Assembly: GCA_029210085.1 (NCBI GenBank) | Contig: JARGPP010000017.1 | Location: 1-36,734 of the forward strand | Length of the DNA stretch: 36,734 nucleotides | From: Legionellaceae bacterium | GTDB taxonomy: Bacteria > Pseudomonadota > Gammaproteobacteria > Legionellales > Legionellaceae | Direction: 5' to 3' | Part shown: positions 8,394 to 17,446 of the stretch, in pieces | Position numbering within the stretch: the first letter of the stretch is position 1 | Layout of the letters: each line of letters starts with the position of its first letter | Position numbers and translations under genes: made by a program | The notes under the pieces: generated by a model | Seen by the model: only the letters and a program-made list of their open reading frames with translations | Told to the model about the DNA's origin: nothing | The model's database searches: none

Positions 8394-9200
8394 TCAATCT
8401 AAATAAGCCGTTTCTTCAGATGCGATGCCTAAAAGTCTATGATAGCGCGCAAGACTCCTATCAGACCAAGGAGCTCGCTCATCATCCAGTAAATGCGTAT
8501 CTAAACCATCACTCAACTGTTTCGCAGTCTCTAGCATAATGGTCAAACGTTCGCCATCAATGCTTGGGTTACCTGATGCATCCATGAATAAACATAAACC
8601 ACGCACACTAAAAGCCCCCATATTTTGTAAATCAAAGATACCACTGGCCGTCGCTGTCGCTAAACTACAAATAATAGGGCCTTGGCCATTTGAGAACTGG
8701 TGTCTATGAAAGAGTTGTCCATCTCCAAATCGCAGACCCGCAGCAAGAATCGTTTGCAACAACTCATAACCTGCTAATTGTCGGTTATCTTTGGCCAATA
8801 AAAACATCATGATTGAACGCGAAGTAGGTGCCTGATGCGCTTCTTTTATTTTTTCAACGCCATCCGCTTGCTCTACGGCAGAAACAACACGCTTAGATTC
8901 AGGTTTAAGCTCAGACTCAGGATTCAGCCCACTGATTTGAGGACCACCAATACGAGGTTCTTCACAAGAAGAAGCCACAACAGGCGCATCTTTTTTATCT
9001 AAATCACAAGCCGGGTCGTCTTCTGAACGAAGCTTTCGCACCGCAATAATATCATCTTGGGGTGTCTCTATATGAGGGGGCTCCGTGCGATATAGGCGTC
9101 GCCTTTTTTGCACACGATGCTTTGCGCTCATCATGCGTAACAAAGCAAATACAACGCCTACCAAAAGCAATACATTCAGTATCAGGCTCCAGTTTGTCAT
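8394..9200 (-). CDS. zipA: Cell-division protein ZipA
   Basis: The 268-residue protein has an N-terminal membrane anchor (about residues 3-21, followed by basic residues), a charged linker, and a C-terminal FtsZ-binding domain from about residue 130. That domain contains AGYELLQTILAAGLRFG and FDLQNMGAFSVRGLCLFMD, which match the ZipA fold. ZipA tethers the Z-ring to the inner membrane. I chose the ATG at 9200 because AAGGAG lies six bases before it; an upstream TTG in frame would add six residues without a ribosome site. Its partner in many genomes, ligA, is not next to it. Instead it lies 18 bases after the desaturase gene, on the same strand. Confidence 0.9.
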   Translation of the reverse strand: MTNWSLILNVLLLVGVVFALLRMMSAKHRVQKRRRLYRTEPPHIETPQDDIIAVRKLRSEDDPACDLDKKDAPVVASSCEEPRIGGPQISGLNPESELKPESKRVVSAVEQADGVEKIKEAHQAPTSRSIMMFLLAKDNRQLAGYELLQTILAAGLRFGDGQLFHRHQFSNGQGPIICSLATATASGIFDLQNMGAFSVRGLCLFMDASGNPSIDGERLTIMLETAKQLSDGLDTHLLDDERAPWSDRSLARYHRLLGIASEETAYLD

Positions 9201-9218
9201 CAACGACTCCTTGTTCAA

Positions 9219-10403
9219 TTAAACAGTAGCTGCTCGCGGCACATAACTTTTTAACTGCTCTGAGAACTGGCGTAAAACTTCAATACCTGACTCCTCTGCT
9301 TGCTTACACCATTGTTGCAAAGCATCAATTAATTCTTTCTGAGAAGTTGCTGTTTTTAACCAAATTTGCTGTAAAGACTGTCTGTAATCATACACCACTC
9401 GCAGTTCATCAAACCTCACAAGCAATGCTTCCAAGCGAGAATTTGCCCCCGGTGAGAGCGATGCTTTTCTTCGACGCATTAAAGCACCTGCTTTGTTTAG
9501 CAAAGCTTTATCTTTTTTACTGGTCATACTGTGTTGCTTCTTCAGTTTGACCATGGGTCGAATCACACCCTTATAATACTGTGACATCACTTGAAAACGA
9601 TTACCAACAACTGCACGCACAGTTTCTAAATCAACGTGCATTTTTTGCTTATCTTTATCAAGACGTGGCGGTAATTTTTTAACTTTCGCAAGCCCTAAAA
9701 AAGACAAACAACAAATATACAACCAGCCAATATCAAACTCCCACCATTTCACAGAAAACTTAGCCGAAGAAGCGAAGGTATGATGGTTATTATGTAGCTC
9801 TTCGCCACCAATCCAAAAACCCCAGGGAATAATATTGGTTGATGCATCTTCAGACTCAAAGTTACGGTATCCCCAAAAATGACCCACACCATTAATCACG
9901 CCTGCGGCCCAAAATGGAATCCAAAGCATTTGCAATCCCCAAATACTGACGCCAGGGATACCAAATAACAACAGGTCCATCAGAAGTGCTAAAACAATAC
10001 CTTTTGCCGAAAAACGCTTATAAACATTGCGTTCGAGCCAATCATCCGGTGTCCCATGAGAATATTTATCAACCAACTCTTTGTCTCTTGACGCCGTTCG
10101 GTAGAGCTCAACGCCTTCCCAAAGCACATGTTTAAGGCCCAATACAATTGGACTATGCGGGTCACCTTCTGTTTCAACCGCAGCATGATGCTTACGATGA
10201 ATAGCAACCCATTCAGATGTCACCATCCCAGTGGTCAGCCATAACCAAAACCGGAAAAAATGACTCACAATAGGATGGAGTGTTAATGCGCGATGTGCCT
10301 GACACCTATGCAAGTAAATAGTCACCCCTGCAATTGTTATCTGAGTCATCACTAAAGCAGCGATAACATAGCCCCAAAATGACAAATTTAAAAGACCAAA
10401 CAT
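9219..10403 (-). CDS. Delta-9 acyl desaturase, DesA type
   Basis: Membrane di-iron desaturase of 394 residues that probably puts a cis double bond into saturated acyl chains. The three histidine boxes are intact: HRCQAH near residue 32, HRKHH near 69 and HNNHH near 205. Hydrophobic segments lie before and between them. After about residue 245 comes a soluble, helical, basic extension of some 150 residues; bacterial acyl-CoA desaturases of the Pseudomonas DesA kind have a similar overall length. A strong GGGAGG sits a few bases before the ATG. It is transcribed from its own promoter (perfect TATAAT at 10464-10469) and is followed by zipA. The exact substrate, CoA ester or phospholipid, cannot be told. 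Confidence 0.88.
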   Translation of the reverse strand: MFGLLNLSFWGYVIAALVMTQITIAGVTIYLHRCQAHRALTLHPIVSHFFRFWLWLTTGMVTSEWVAIHRKHHAAVETEGDPHSPIVLGLKHVLWEGVELYRTASRDKELVDKYSHGTPDDWLERNVYKRFSAKGIVLALLMDLLLFGIPGVSIWGLQMLWIPFWAAGVINGVGHFWGYRNFESEDASTNIIPWGFWIGGEELHNNHHTFASSAKFSVKWWEFDIGWLYICCLSFLGLAKVKKLPPRLDKDKQKMHVDLETVRAVVGNRFQVMSQYYKGVIRPMVKLKKQHSMTSKKDKALLNKAGALMRRRKASLSPGANSRLEALLVRFDELRVVYDYRQSLQQIWLKTATSQKELIDALQQWCKQAEESGIEVLRQFSEQLKSYVPRAATV

Positions 10404-10432
10404 CGTGAACCTCCCTCCCTTTAAAATATTGA

Positions 10433-10469
10433 GCTCTGAACGTCAGAAGCATACAGAGCGAACATTATA
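10433..10469 (-). promoter_or_regulatory. Desaturase promoter (-10) and leader hairpin
   Basis: TATAAT lies at 10464-10469 on the minus strand, about 60 bases before the desaturase ATG; the -35 is poor. Just downstream, GCTCTG (10433-10438) pairs with CAGAGC (10454-10459), and a shorter alternative hairpin CTGA/TCAG overlaps it. The transcript leader can therefore fold, possibly in two ways. Confidence 0.45.
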
Positions 10470-10546
10470 CACTATTTCTTTGCATTTAGGTCGTTTTTAA
10501 CAGATAATTCCTGGCACGGCCCTTTCTTTTTATTGGCTTTCATATT

Positions 10547-10789
10547 ATGCCTCAATTATTAAAACATTTTTTTCAACAATTGCCTCCTTTTATTTTACTC
10601 GGTATCGTGATTGCTTTTGCTGCTGGCATTTTCATGCTGTTTTCTTATGTCCTGATTTGGGGCTTAGCCATTGGTGCTGTGCTATGGGGTGTCAATCTTA
10701 TTTATCAATATTTTAGTCATTCCTCCTCCTCAAATACGCCCATTAAACCTTCTAAAGGACAGGTCATCGATCATGACAAACAGCAATAG
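10547..10789 (+). CDS. Small two-helix membrane protein, unknown function
   Basis: I do not recognise this 80-residue protein. It has two close hydrophobic segments (about residues 14-34 and 36-54) with a polar Ser/Lys-rich tail, so a membrane hairpin is likely. The ATG at 10547 has no clear ribosome-binding sequence. It overlaps the start of plsC by 17 bases, which suggests joint translation and a link to lipid or membrane work. The gene sits just after a divergent gap from the desaturase. Confidence 0.6.
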   Translation: MPQLLKHFFQQLPPFILLGIVIAFAAGIFMLFSYVLIWGLAIGAVLWGVNLIYQYFSHSSSSNTPIKPSKGQVIDHDKQQ

Positions 10790-11540
10790 CTCAGCACATA
10801 AACAACAAGCCGGACCACTGAGAACATTATGGTTGATTATTGCCTCATGTGGATTGACACTCGATATGTGTATACGATGCATCATAAGAAATCTTGCCGG
10901 AAAGGTAACTCGCCCCTGGGTCGATAGCCGTATGGAGAGGTGGAGCAAACAAATGGTCCAGCTCTGGCGAATTACTTGCACAATACATAACCCGAAAAAA
11001 GTTCACCCCAAAGCAGGCCAGCCTACTATTCTTATGTGTAATCATAGTAGTCTGTTTGATATCCCTGTCTGTTATCGTGCTTTTAACGATATCTCTTTGC
11101 GTATGTTAGCTAAAAAAGAGATGTCCAAGTTGCCCTTCATGGGTAAAGCAATGAAAAACGCCGAATTCCCTTTTATTGACCGAAAAAACAGACGTCAAGC
11201 AGTTAAAGATTTAGCCGTGATTCACGATATGCTAGCAAGTGGTATTGTGATGTGGATTGCACCCGAAGGCACGCGCTCACCTGACGCACATGTCGGTCCA
11301 TTTAAAAAAGGCGGCTTCATTACAGCCATTCAAACAAAAGCCACAATTATTCCGATGGGTGTACGCGGTGCTTTTGATGTACTGCCTTCACGCACACGCA
11401 AGTGCTACCTCAATCAAAAAGCAGAAGTCCATATTGGTGCCCCTATTGATGCATCGCAATTTACGTTAGATAACAAAGAGGACTTAATTCACCAAACACG
11501 CGAAGCGATTAAAGTACTAGCAGGAGATACGGCCCCGTAA
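10773..11540 (+). CDS. plsC: 1-acyl-sn-glycerol-3-phosphate acyltransferase (PlsC family)
   Basis: Lysophosphatidic acid acyltransferase of 255 residues that makes phosphatidic acid at the inner membrane. The catalytic block I is NHSSLFD (H-x4-D). Block II is FPFIDRKNRR, block III is EGTRSPD, and a Pro-containing block IV (IIPMGVRGA) follows. An N-terminal hydrophobic stretch (LWLIIASCGLTLDMC) is likely a membrane anchor. The open frame extends 34 codons further upstream, but that part is the shifted shadow of the small membrane gene. The ATG at 10773 with AGG nine bases before it is preferred. It ends 34 bases from the convergent coaD. Confidence 0.9.
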   Translation: MTNSNSSAHKQQAGPLRTLWLIIASCGLTLDMCIRCIIRNLAGKVTRPWVDSRMERWSKQMVQLWRITCTIHNPKKVHPKAGQPTILMCNHSSLFDIPVCYRAFNDISLRMLAKKEMSKLPFMGKAMKNAEFPFIDRKNRRQAVKDLAVIHDMLASGIVMWIAPEGTRSPDAHVGPFKKGGFITAIQTKATIIPMGVRGAFDVLPSRTRKCYLNQKAEVHIGAPIDASQFTLDNKEDLIHQTREAIKVLAGDTAP

Positions 11541-11574
11541 TATCGTACACAGCGCGTTTTCTTTACAAGTTACT

Positions 11575-12048
<474 letters not shown>

Positions 12049-12050
12049 CT

Positions 12051-12095
12051 AATACGCTTAAAATCACATTGAACCTATGCGAAGTCTAGCGTATT
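12051..12095. repeat. Inverted repeat in the coaD-lolB divergent gap
   Basis: AATACGCT (12051-12058) is the exact reverse complement of AGCGTATT (12088-12095), 29 bases apart. It lies where both promoters should be, so it may be a regulator site; no clear -35/-10 pair can be assigned to either gene. Confidence 0.35.
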
Positions 12096-12132
12096 GTTAA
12101 TAGAATGTAATCCTATTCAAGATGGTTAATTT

Positions 12133-12747
12133 ATGATAATTAAGAAACAACGATTAATCTTGTTTTTTATTTTTTTAATCACATCCTGCGCCCCACCAAG
12201 AACACCGGACTCGCACGTTAACCCCCCCCCCCACACACCTCAATCAAATGCAGCACGTATCAATGCCGCTAAACACCTCTCATCATGGACCATTACAGGC
12301 GCTGTAGCAGCAAAAAACAACCGAAAAGCCTGGACCGCTTCAATGAACTGGAAACAACAGGGTCTTAACCGTTATCGCCTCCGACTGTTTGGCCCACTGG
12401 GAGGAGGAAGTGTCCTGGTTGAAAAAAAAGGACGCCTAATTACATACCAAGATGGTCCAAAACGTGTAACGACGACGAACATCGACCAATTATTTTATAA
12501 AGAAACAGGCGTCCGCGTCCCCTTACATAACTTGTATTATTGGGTGCGTGGTGTAAAAGCACCAGGTGCGATACAGTCCAGTGAACATGATGCTTTAGGG
12601 CACTTTTTAACCCTAAAACAAGGCGGCTATACAGTACAATATGAGAACTACCAAACCATAAAAGGCGTTGACCTTCCGACTAAGCTTCGAGTGACCGGTC
12701 CAGGAGGACATTTAAAACTCATCATAAAACACTGGAAAATTGATTGA
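12133..12747 (+). CDS. lolB: Outer-membrane lipoprotein receptor LolB
   Basis: A 204-residue lipoprotein. The signal peptide ends in the lipobox ITSC, with the lipidated cysteine at residue 19. The mature part begins with a Pro-rich spacer, then the LolB fold ([11 protein letters not shown], then [24 protein letters not shown], and [12 protein letters not shown] near the end). LolB takes lipoproteins from the periplasmic carrier LolA and inserts them in the outer membrane. The spacer is encoded partly by a run of 11 C (12222-12232), which is unusual. The tRNA-Gln and prs genes follow as in many gammaproteobacteria, but ispE is missing between them. Confidence 0.9.
   Translation: MIIKKQRLILFFIFLITSCAPPRTPDSHVNPPPHTPQSNAARINAAKHLSSWTITGAVAAKNNRKAWTASMNWKQQGLNRYRLRLFGPLGGGSVLVEKKGRLITYQDGPKRVTTTNIDQLFYKETGVRVPLHNLYYWVRGVKAPGAIQSSEHDALGHFLTLKQGGYTVQYENYQTIKGVDLPTKLRVTGPGGHLKLIIKHWKID
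12222..12232 (+). repeat. Poly-C tract (11 C) inside lolB
   Basis: Eleven consecutive C encode part of a Pro-Pro-Pro stretch 11 residues after the lipidated cysteine. A gain or loss of one base would shift the frame and destroy LolB. Confidence 0.95.
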
Positions 12748-12814
12748 CAATCACAAAGAATACCTTCAAAATACCGGCACATTTTGCAGCACACACGTTT
12801 CATTTTTCTGTTTT

Positions 12815-12890
12815 TGGGGTGTCGCCAAGTGGTTAAGGCACAGGGTTTTGATCCCTGCATACCTAGGTTCGAATCCTAGCACCCCAGCCA
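12815..12890 (+). tRNA. tRNA-Gln (anticodon TTG)
   Basis: A 76-base cloverleaf begins TGGGGTG, pairs with CACCCCA at the 3' end, and has discriminator G and an encoded CCA. The anticodon stem CAGGG/CCCTG encloses the loop TTTTGAT, giving anticodon TTG for CAA. The T-arm has the standard GGTTCGAATCC loop. It lies between lolB and prs, its usual place in gammaproteobacteria, and is probably transcribed with them. Confidence 0.97.
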
Positions 12891-12940
12891 TACACTTAGT
12901 ATTATTTAAAATAAAAGCTTCAAACTTAAAGGCCCCACAC

Positions 12941-13891
12941 ATGTCTAGCATGATGATCTTTTCTGGAAACGCGTCCTCTGAACTTGCACAACATATCTCA
13001 TCTCATCTCAATATTAAAATGGGTCGTGCAACCGTCGGTACTTTCAGCGATGGTGAAACCATGATAGAAATTCTGGAAAATGTACGTGGGAAAGATGTTT
13101 TTATTGTTCAGTCCACTTGTGCACCTGCAAATGATAATTTAATGGAGCTGCTTGCCATGGCAGACGCACTAAGACGCTCATCTGCAGGTCGAATTACCGC
13201 CGTTGTGCCTTATTTTGGTTACGCACGACAAGACAGGCGCGTACGTTCAGCCCGTGTTCCTATTACTGCAAAAATCGTTGCAGATATGATGGCTTCTGTC
13301 GGAATTTGTCGCGTGCTTACTGTTGATTTGCATGCCGATCAAATTCAGGGCTTTTTCTACATGCCCGTTGATAATGTGTATTCAACACCTATTTTACTCA
13401 ATGATATTAAAAATCGTAAATTAGATAATATTATGGTTGTCTCGCCTGATGTTGGAGGCGTTATTCGTGCTCGAGCCATGGCTAAACTACTTGATGATGC
13501 TGCTCTTTGCATTATTGATAAGCGTCGAAGTGGCCCAAACAAGTCTGAGGTGATGCACCTGATTGGTAATCCAGAGGGACAAAACTGTATCATCATCGAT
13601 GATATTGTAGATACAGCAGGAACGCTCTGCTCTGCTGCAAAAGCACTCAAAGCTTCAGGCGCAAAAAGTGTTGGCGCCTATATCACTCATCCGGTTCTAT
13701 CAGGACCTGCTATTGATAATATCAATGCTTCTTTACTTGATGAAATTATTGTTACAGATACTATCCCGGGTACTGATACAGTAAAACACTGCGAAAAAAT
13801 TCGGGTGGTTAGCCTCGCCGAAATGCTAGCACAAGCTATCAAGCGCGTTAACATCGAAGAATCTGTTAGCTCTTTGTTTAACGATAAATAG
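12941..13891 (+). CDS. prs: Ribose-phosphate pyrophosphokinase (PRPP synthetase)
   Basis: The 316-residue cytoplasmic enzyme makes PRPP from ribose 5-phosphate and ATP for nucleotide, histidine and NAD synthesis. Class I motifs are intact: [26 protein letters not shown] and the PRPP-binding loop DDIVDTAGT. The frame stays open further upstream through the tRNA, which cannot be coding. I chose the ATG at 12941 because the protein then begins [12 protein letters not shown], as in other Prs proteins; the ribosome site is weak. Downstream rplY and pth, common neighbours, are not present. Confidence 0.97.
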   Translation: MSSMMIFSGNASSELAQHISSHLNIKMGRATVGTFSDGETMIEILENVRGKDVFIVQSTCAPANDNLMELLAMADALRRSSAGRITAVVPYFGYARQDRRVRSARVPITAKIVADMMASVGICRVLTVDLHADQIQGFFYMPVDNVYSTPILLNDIKNRKLDNIMVVSPDVGGVIRARAMAKLLDDAALCIIDKRRSGPNKSEVMHLIGNPEGQNCIIIDDIVDTAGTLCSAAKALKASGAKSVGAYITHPVLSGPAIDNINASLLDEIIVTDTIPGTDTVKHCEKIRVVSLAEMLAQAIKRVNIEESVSSLFNDK

Positions 13892-13960
13892 TAAGCTCTC
13901 AAGCCTTACTGCAAGTCTATTAACGCATTAACAATGAAATACCCTTGCGTTCTTCATAAG

Positions 13961-14055
13961 GCCTAGGCTATGCAACTTGTTCCCGTTACCCAGTTTTTTT
14001 AGTGTAAGTTGGGTGTCTCGCACAAGTCGCATGATTTAGGCTCTCAAAACAGAGC
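13961..14055. repeat. Long imperfect inverted repeat, possible structured RNA
   Basis: Bases 13961-13980 and 14022-14041 are reverse complements at 15 of 20 positions. Between them ACCCA (13988-13992) can pair with TGGGT near 14010-14014. A small hairpin GCTCT/AGAGC (14040-14055) follows, then TTT. The whole could fold as one long stem after the prs stop. I see no open frame in it. Confidence 0.4.
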
Positions 14056-14120
14056 GTTTAAAACCAAAAGATAAGAATAAAAAATCTTTGAATTCTGAAT
14101 TTAATATAATGTTTTAGGTA

Positions 14121-14148
14121 TAAAAAAGCCCCTTTTAGGGGCTTTTTA
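14121..14148. terminator. Bidirectional rho-independent terminator
   Basis: GCCCC (14128-14132) and GGGGC (14138-14142) form a stem extended by A- and T-runs on both sides, so it ends in a U-run on either strand. It sits between convergent prs and fis and can serve both. Confidence 0.85.
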
Positions 14149-14161
14149 TTACAGCAGTCAA

Positions 14162-14443
14162 TTAATCACGTGTTCCAACGTATTTATCATCAAAATAGCG
14201 ACGTAATTTCGTTCGAAGGGTTCCTCGGCTAATACCTAACATCAGTGCCGCACGTGATTGATTGTACTTACAGTGCTCCATAACAGCACGAAACAGTGGT
14301 GTTTCAACTTCTTCAAGTACAAACTGATACAAATCAACAGGATCTTCACCTCTTAGCTCCGAAAAGTACTTCTGAACTGACTGTGTAACGCTAGAAGCTA
14401 AAGAAACCGCCACCTCTTCATTTTCTTGAGTAATACTTATCAT
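14162..14443 (-). CDS. fis: Fis-family nucleoid DNA-binding protein
   Basis: A 93-residue protein. The central part has DLYQFVLEEVETPLF, and the C-terminal helix-turn-helix (about 65-87, NQSRAALMLGISRGTLRTKL) is nearly the Fis signature. Fis dimers bend DNA and control rRNA promoters and other growth-linked genes. AAGGAG nine bases before the ATG supports the start. In most gammaproteobacteria fis follows dusB; here it is not in that operon but stands alone beside prs, so it may be one of several Fis paralogs. It shares the terminator at 14121-14148. Confidence 0.9.
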   Translation of the reverse strand: MISITQENEEVAVSLASSVTQSVQKYFSELRGEDPVDLYQFVLEEVETPLFRAVMEHCKYNQSRAALMLGISRGTLRTKLRRYFDDKYVGTRD

Positions 14444-14547
14444 CTTGTTTAACTCCTTCTTTCAAAAACAAACGTCCGTCCACACAGAGCTCAACATGAG
14501 CACGCCAATACACGGCTGCGCTATGGACGACAAATACAAATAGAGGA

Positions 14548-16077
14548 TTAAAAGCTTAACATCCCCGAATGAAATGGATGACCATTTACCAACAAACGCC
14601 CAGAAGAGAGCTTGAGCTCAAGTACATAGTCGGCTCCCTTGGCTTGTAAAGCCCCCATTTGCATCAAATCCGCCAGTTTTTGATCCGCATGATGGACTGC
14701 TTGTTGATCGATTTCTGCTAACGTCACCGGTGCTGCAGTATTATTTTGCTCATCTGCATCTTTGGTCTCAGCATTTAAAATGGAAGGCGAAAGTGGTTTC
14801 TTATCAGGCCCTTGTTGATTATCTTGTTTTTTTGTTGAAGTCTCTTCATGTGCACGTATGAGCTGTTGCTTAAACGAGCGCACTAATAATGACTTCAAGA
14901 AAGGAGCTGGAACATTCAAATGTCCTTCTCCTGATATTTTGGGCAACACTTGTAGGGGAGACATTTTTTCAGATTGTAGCGGAAACACAATCTGTATCGA
15001 ACCGTCAATAGCACCTTCAGGCAAACCCATCTTTAAAGTGCTAACTTCAAAAATAGCCCCTTTTCCGAGCAACTTTGGTAAGTCAGGTAGCAATGAGAGT
15101 AGAAGCTGCTGTGTCTGCCCTCCCATAGTATCTGCTTGTTGCAGTTGATTAATGCGCTGATTCAACTCGGCTAAAACATTTGCATCTAGTTTTTTAATGG
15201 CTACTTCAAACTTAGCGGGGCCATACGTTTTATCCCGTGAAACGAGCGTTGCAAATGCTGCGCTAAATGAAGAATCAAACAAATCTTCTTTGAGTATACT
15301 TTTAGAATTCAATTCCAGTTGCTTTAATGCAAACTCAGTTTGCTGTTTATCCGCAACTTGAAGAACGGGTAGATTCAAGCTCGCCTCACCCAAAAACAAC
15401 CCGTTTTTGGCTTTATGCACATCGTAAGCGCTGCTTACTTTATTTAAAATAACACGAAATTTCTGCCCAACTAAACGTAAGCCATCTAAAGCAAAATGCC
15501 CTTGTAAACGGCTACCTTCCGGAGAAAAGCGCAAATCACTATTCATACCGAGCCATTCAAATTGATTTTTACCTTGCTTGGTCAATAATTGAAATGCGGG
15601 TAGATCAACTTCAAGATGCGTTTTATTTAAATAAGTGACAAATAAGTTAATGCCTAATATCGGTTTTGTTGATTGCTCTGAAAACATATCTGAAAATTCT
15701 GATGCATATGCATCAGGCAAAGACAACTCACCACGAGCAGCACCCAGACCAAATCGAACGCGATTATTTTTAATTAAAATGGGACCATGATAAACCGTTA
15801 AAGGCATATCAAAAGTATATGTTTTAGGAGGAACAACCAGTGAATGTCCATCGTCATTTTTGACCACTTTCTCAGGCAACTGCATGCGCCAGGTTACATC
15901 AGCTGTTGATTTAAAAAGCCCTCGATGATAACCCACTAAATCAACCGCTAATCCATTGGCTTGATTCAATGTTTTCAAGTTTTTCTTGAGTGTACGTTCC
16001 GTGATAAGTCCCGTACTAAAATAAGCCCCTAATAATACCACGATAAGTAAGACTGTTATCCCTAGCAACTTTTTCAT
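14548..16077 (-). CDS. YdgA-like protein, DUF945 family
   Basis: The 509-residue product has an uncleaved signal anchor (about residues 4-20 of this start) and a large region typical of the YdgA/DUF945 family: LTERTLKK-like start, GYHRGLFKSTADV, then repeated beta-strand-rich segments. The biochemical role of this family is unknown; it is presumably periplasmic and facing the envelope. I chose the ATG at 16077 because GGAG lies six bases before it; a longer start would add seven residues. A polar, low-complexity stretch (around 415-455) interrupts the C-terminal part. It is on the same strand as fis, 104 bases upstream of it. Confidence 0.8.
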   Translation of the reverse strand: MKKLLGITVLLIVVLLGAYFSTGLITERTLKKNLKTLNQANGLAVDLVGYHRGLFKSTADVTWRMQLPEKVVKNDDGHSLVVPPKTYTFDMPLTVYHGPILIKNNRVRFGLGAARGELSLPDAYASEFSDMFSEQSTKPILGINLFVTYLNKTHLEVDLPAFQLLTKQGKNQFEWLGMNSDLRFSPEGSRLQGHFALDGLRLVGQKFRVILNKVSSAYDVHKAKNGLFLGEASLNLPVLQVADKQQTEFALKQLELNSKSILKEDLFDSSFSAAFATLVSRDKTYGPAKFEVAIKKLDANVLAELNQRINQLQQADTMGGQTQQLLLSLLPDLPKLLGKGAIFEVSTLKMGLPEGAIDGSIQIVFPLQSEKMSPLQVLPKISGEGHLNVPAPFLKSLLVRSFKQQLIRAHEETSTKKQDNQQGPDKKPLSPSILNAETKDADEQNNTAAPVTLAEIDQQAVHHADQKLADLMQMGALQAKGADYVLELKLSSGRLLVNGHPFHSGMLSF

Positions 16078-16147
16078 CTTTTTCTCCATATCCTTCAACA
16101 GCCAATCAGCCTTCTATTAAACCATGAGAACGTCACAGTTAGAAGTC

Positions 16148-17446
16148 TTAAGTCTCATTTTTCAAAGGGTTACAGTAAGTTTCCTTCACCATGAACGCTA
16201 AAATAAGCGCAATGAAAGAACAAATGGGCAGAACCCATAGCCCATATTGAAAGTCAGGCAAAATTAAATGTTCAACATTATAAGCACGTTCACCTGCAAT
16301 ATGGTCAATTAATCGTCCTACCACAGGCTGTAACAATGCTCCCACAAAAATAGACGCCATATTGGTGAAAGCAATTGCTGTTCCGACAACTGCGCGATGA
16401 TGCAGCTCTGTCGAAACAGCATAAGCAATAGAAACGCCTACATTTGTAAATCCAAATAAAAAGAACAAGATAGAAGCCAAAACCTTTCCCATACCCGGCA
16501 AAAAAACCATCATGGAAGATAAAATAATTCCACAAACAGCCGAAAATATCATGACAGGCTTTCGACGACCTAAACGATCAGACAACCACCCTGCAAATGG
16601 CCCGCCCACTGTCCAACCAATAAAAATAAGCCCTGTAATAAATGCAGCAGCATGCGCTTGCAGATGTCGCCCATATTGTAAATAAGCAGCTCCTAATGAC
16701 TCACCAATGACCGCCGTTGGGGCAAAAACAAACCCAGTGAATAAAGCATTAATCCAGGTTTGAGGCATTGACAATACAATCCTCAAACTCTCAAGAATCC
16801 CCATTTTTTTGTCTTTACTTGTTTTAACTGCACATGACTGAGCTTTAGGGCTATCTCGGACGTATTGGTATAAAAATACAGCTAACACAATAAAAACAAA
16901 TGCAATAACAAGCATACTATGACGCCACCCAATGCCCGCAACCAAAAAAGCAACCGGTGCCTGTCCTGAAGCTGCTCCCAACATGCCAACGGCCTGAGTT
17001 AATCCCGCAAGCAATCCCATCATACTCGGAGGAAACCAAGAGGTTGCCAAACGCAACGTCGAAATAAATGCAAAAGCAGCCGTAAATCCTATTAACATTC
17101 GTCCAACAGCGGCCATCATTAAGCTATCCGCCAACCCAAACACACAGCATGCAAAGGCAGTCAATAACGACATCACCGTTAAGACCCAGCGGATATTCAG
17201 CCGATCAATCATTAAACCAACGGGAATTTGCATTAAAATATAAGGCACATAAAACGAAGCAGACAAAATACCAAACTGTGCCTCATTCATATTAAAATCG
17301 ACTTGCAAATAACGGTGCATCACACTCACAGCAACCCGCGCCATATAATCAGAAAAGTAAAAAGCCGCTGCCAAGGCCCAAATTAGCCAAGCAACACCTA
17401 ATTTCTTTGTCTTTTGATTTGAAGCTACATGAAAACGATTACTCAC
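16148..17446 (-). CDS. Major facilitator superfamily transporter
   Basis: A 432-residue inner-membrane protein with about 12 hydrophobic segments. The loop motif GWLSDRLGRRKP in the second half is the MFS motif A; the first-half copy is the degenerate GLMIDRLNIRW. The N-terminal YFSDYMARVAVSVM resembles anion:cation symporter and GlpT-like members, but the substrate cannot be told. The annotated start is a GTG without a clear ribosome site, so the exact start is uncertain. Neighbours (DUF945 downstream, RMF-like gene upstream) give no clue to substrate. Confidence 0.85.
   Translation of the reverse strand: MSNRFHVASNQKTKKLGVAWLIWALAAAFYFSDYMARVAVSVMHRYLQVDFNMNEAQFGILSASFYVPYILMQIPVGLMIDRLNIRWVLTVMSLLTAFACCVFGLADSLMMAAVGRMLIGFTAAFAFISTLRLATSWFPPSMMGLLAGLTQAVGMLGAASGQAPVAFLVAGIGWRHSMLVIAFVFIVLAVFLYQYVRDSPKAQSCAVKTSKDKKMGILESLRIVLSMPQTWINALFTGFVFAPTAVIGESLGAAYLQYGRHLQAHAAAFITGLIFIGWTVGGPFAGWLSDRLGRRKPVMIFSAVCGIILSSMMVFLPGMGKVLASILFFLFGFTNVGVSIAYAVSTELHHRAVVGTAIAFTNMASIFVGALLQPVVGRLIDHIAGERAYNVEHLILPDFQYGLWVLPICSFIALILAFMVKETYCNPLKNET

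Noticed and set aside
10512-10527. Sigma-54-like promoter before the small membrane gene
   Set aside because: TGGCACG with N4 and TTTCT resembles the -24/-12 pattern, but the essential GC at -12 is TC, and no activator gene or enhancer site is visible.
10671-10772. Upstream extension of the plsC reading frame
   Set aside because: It overlaps the small membrane protein in another frame and does not look like PlsC; the ATG at 10773 fits the family.
12740-12940. Upstream extension of the prs reading frame
   Set aside because: The open frame runs through the tRNA-Gln gene and does not resemble Prs; the conserved protein begins at 12941.
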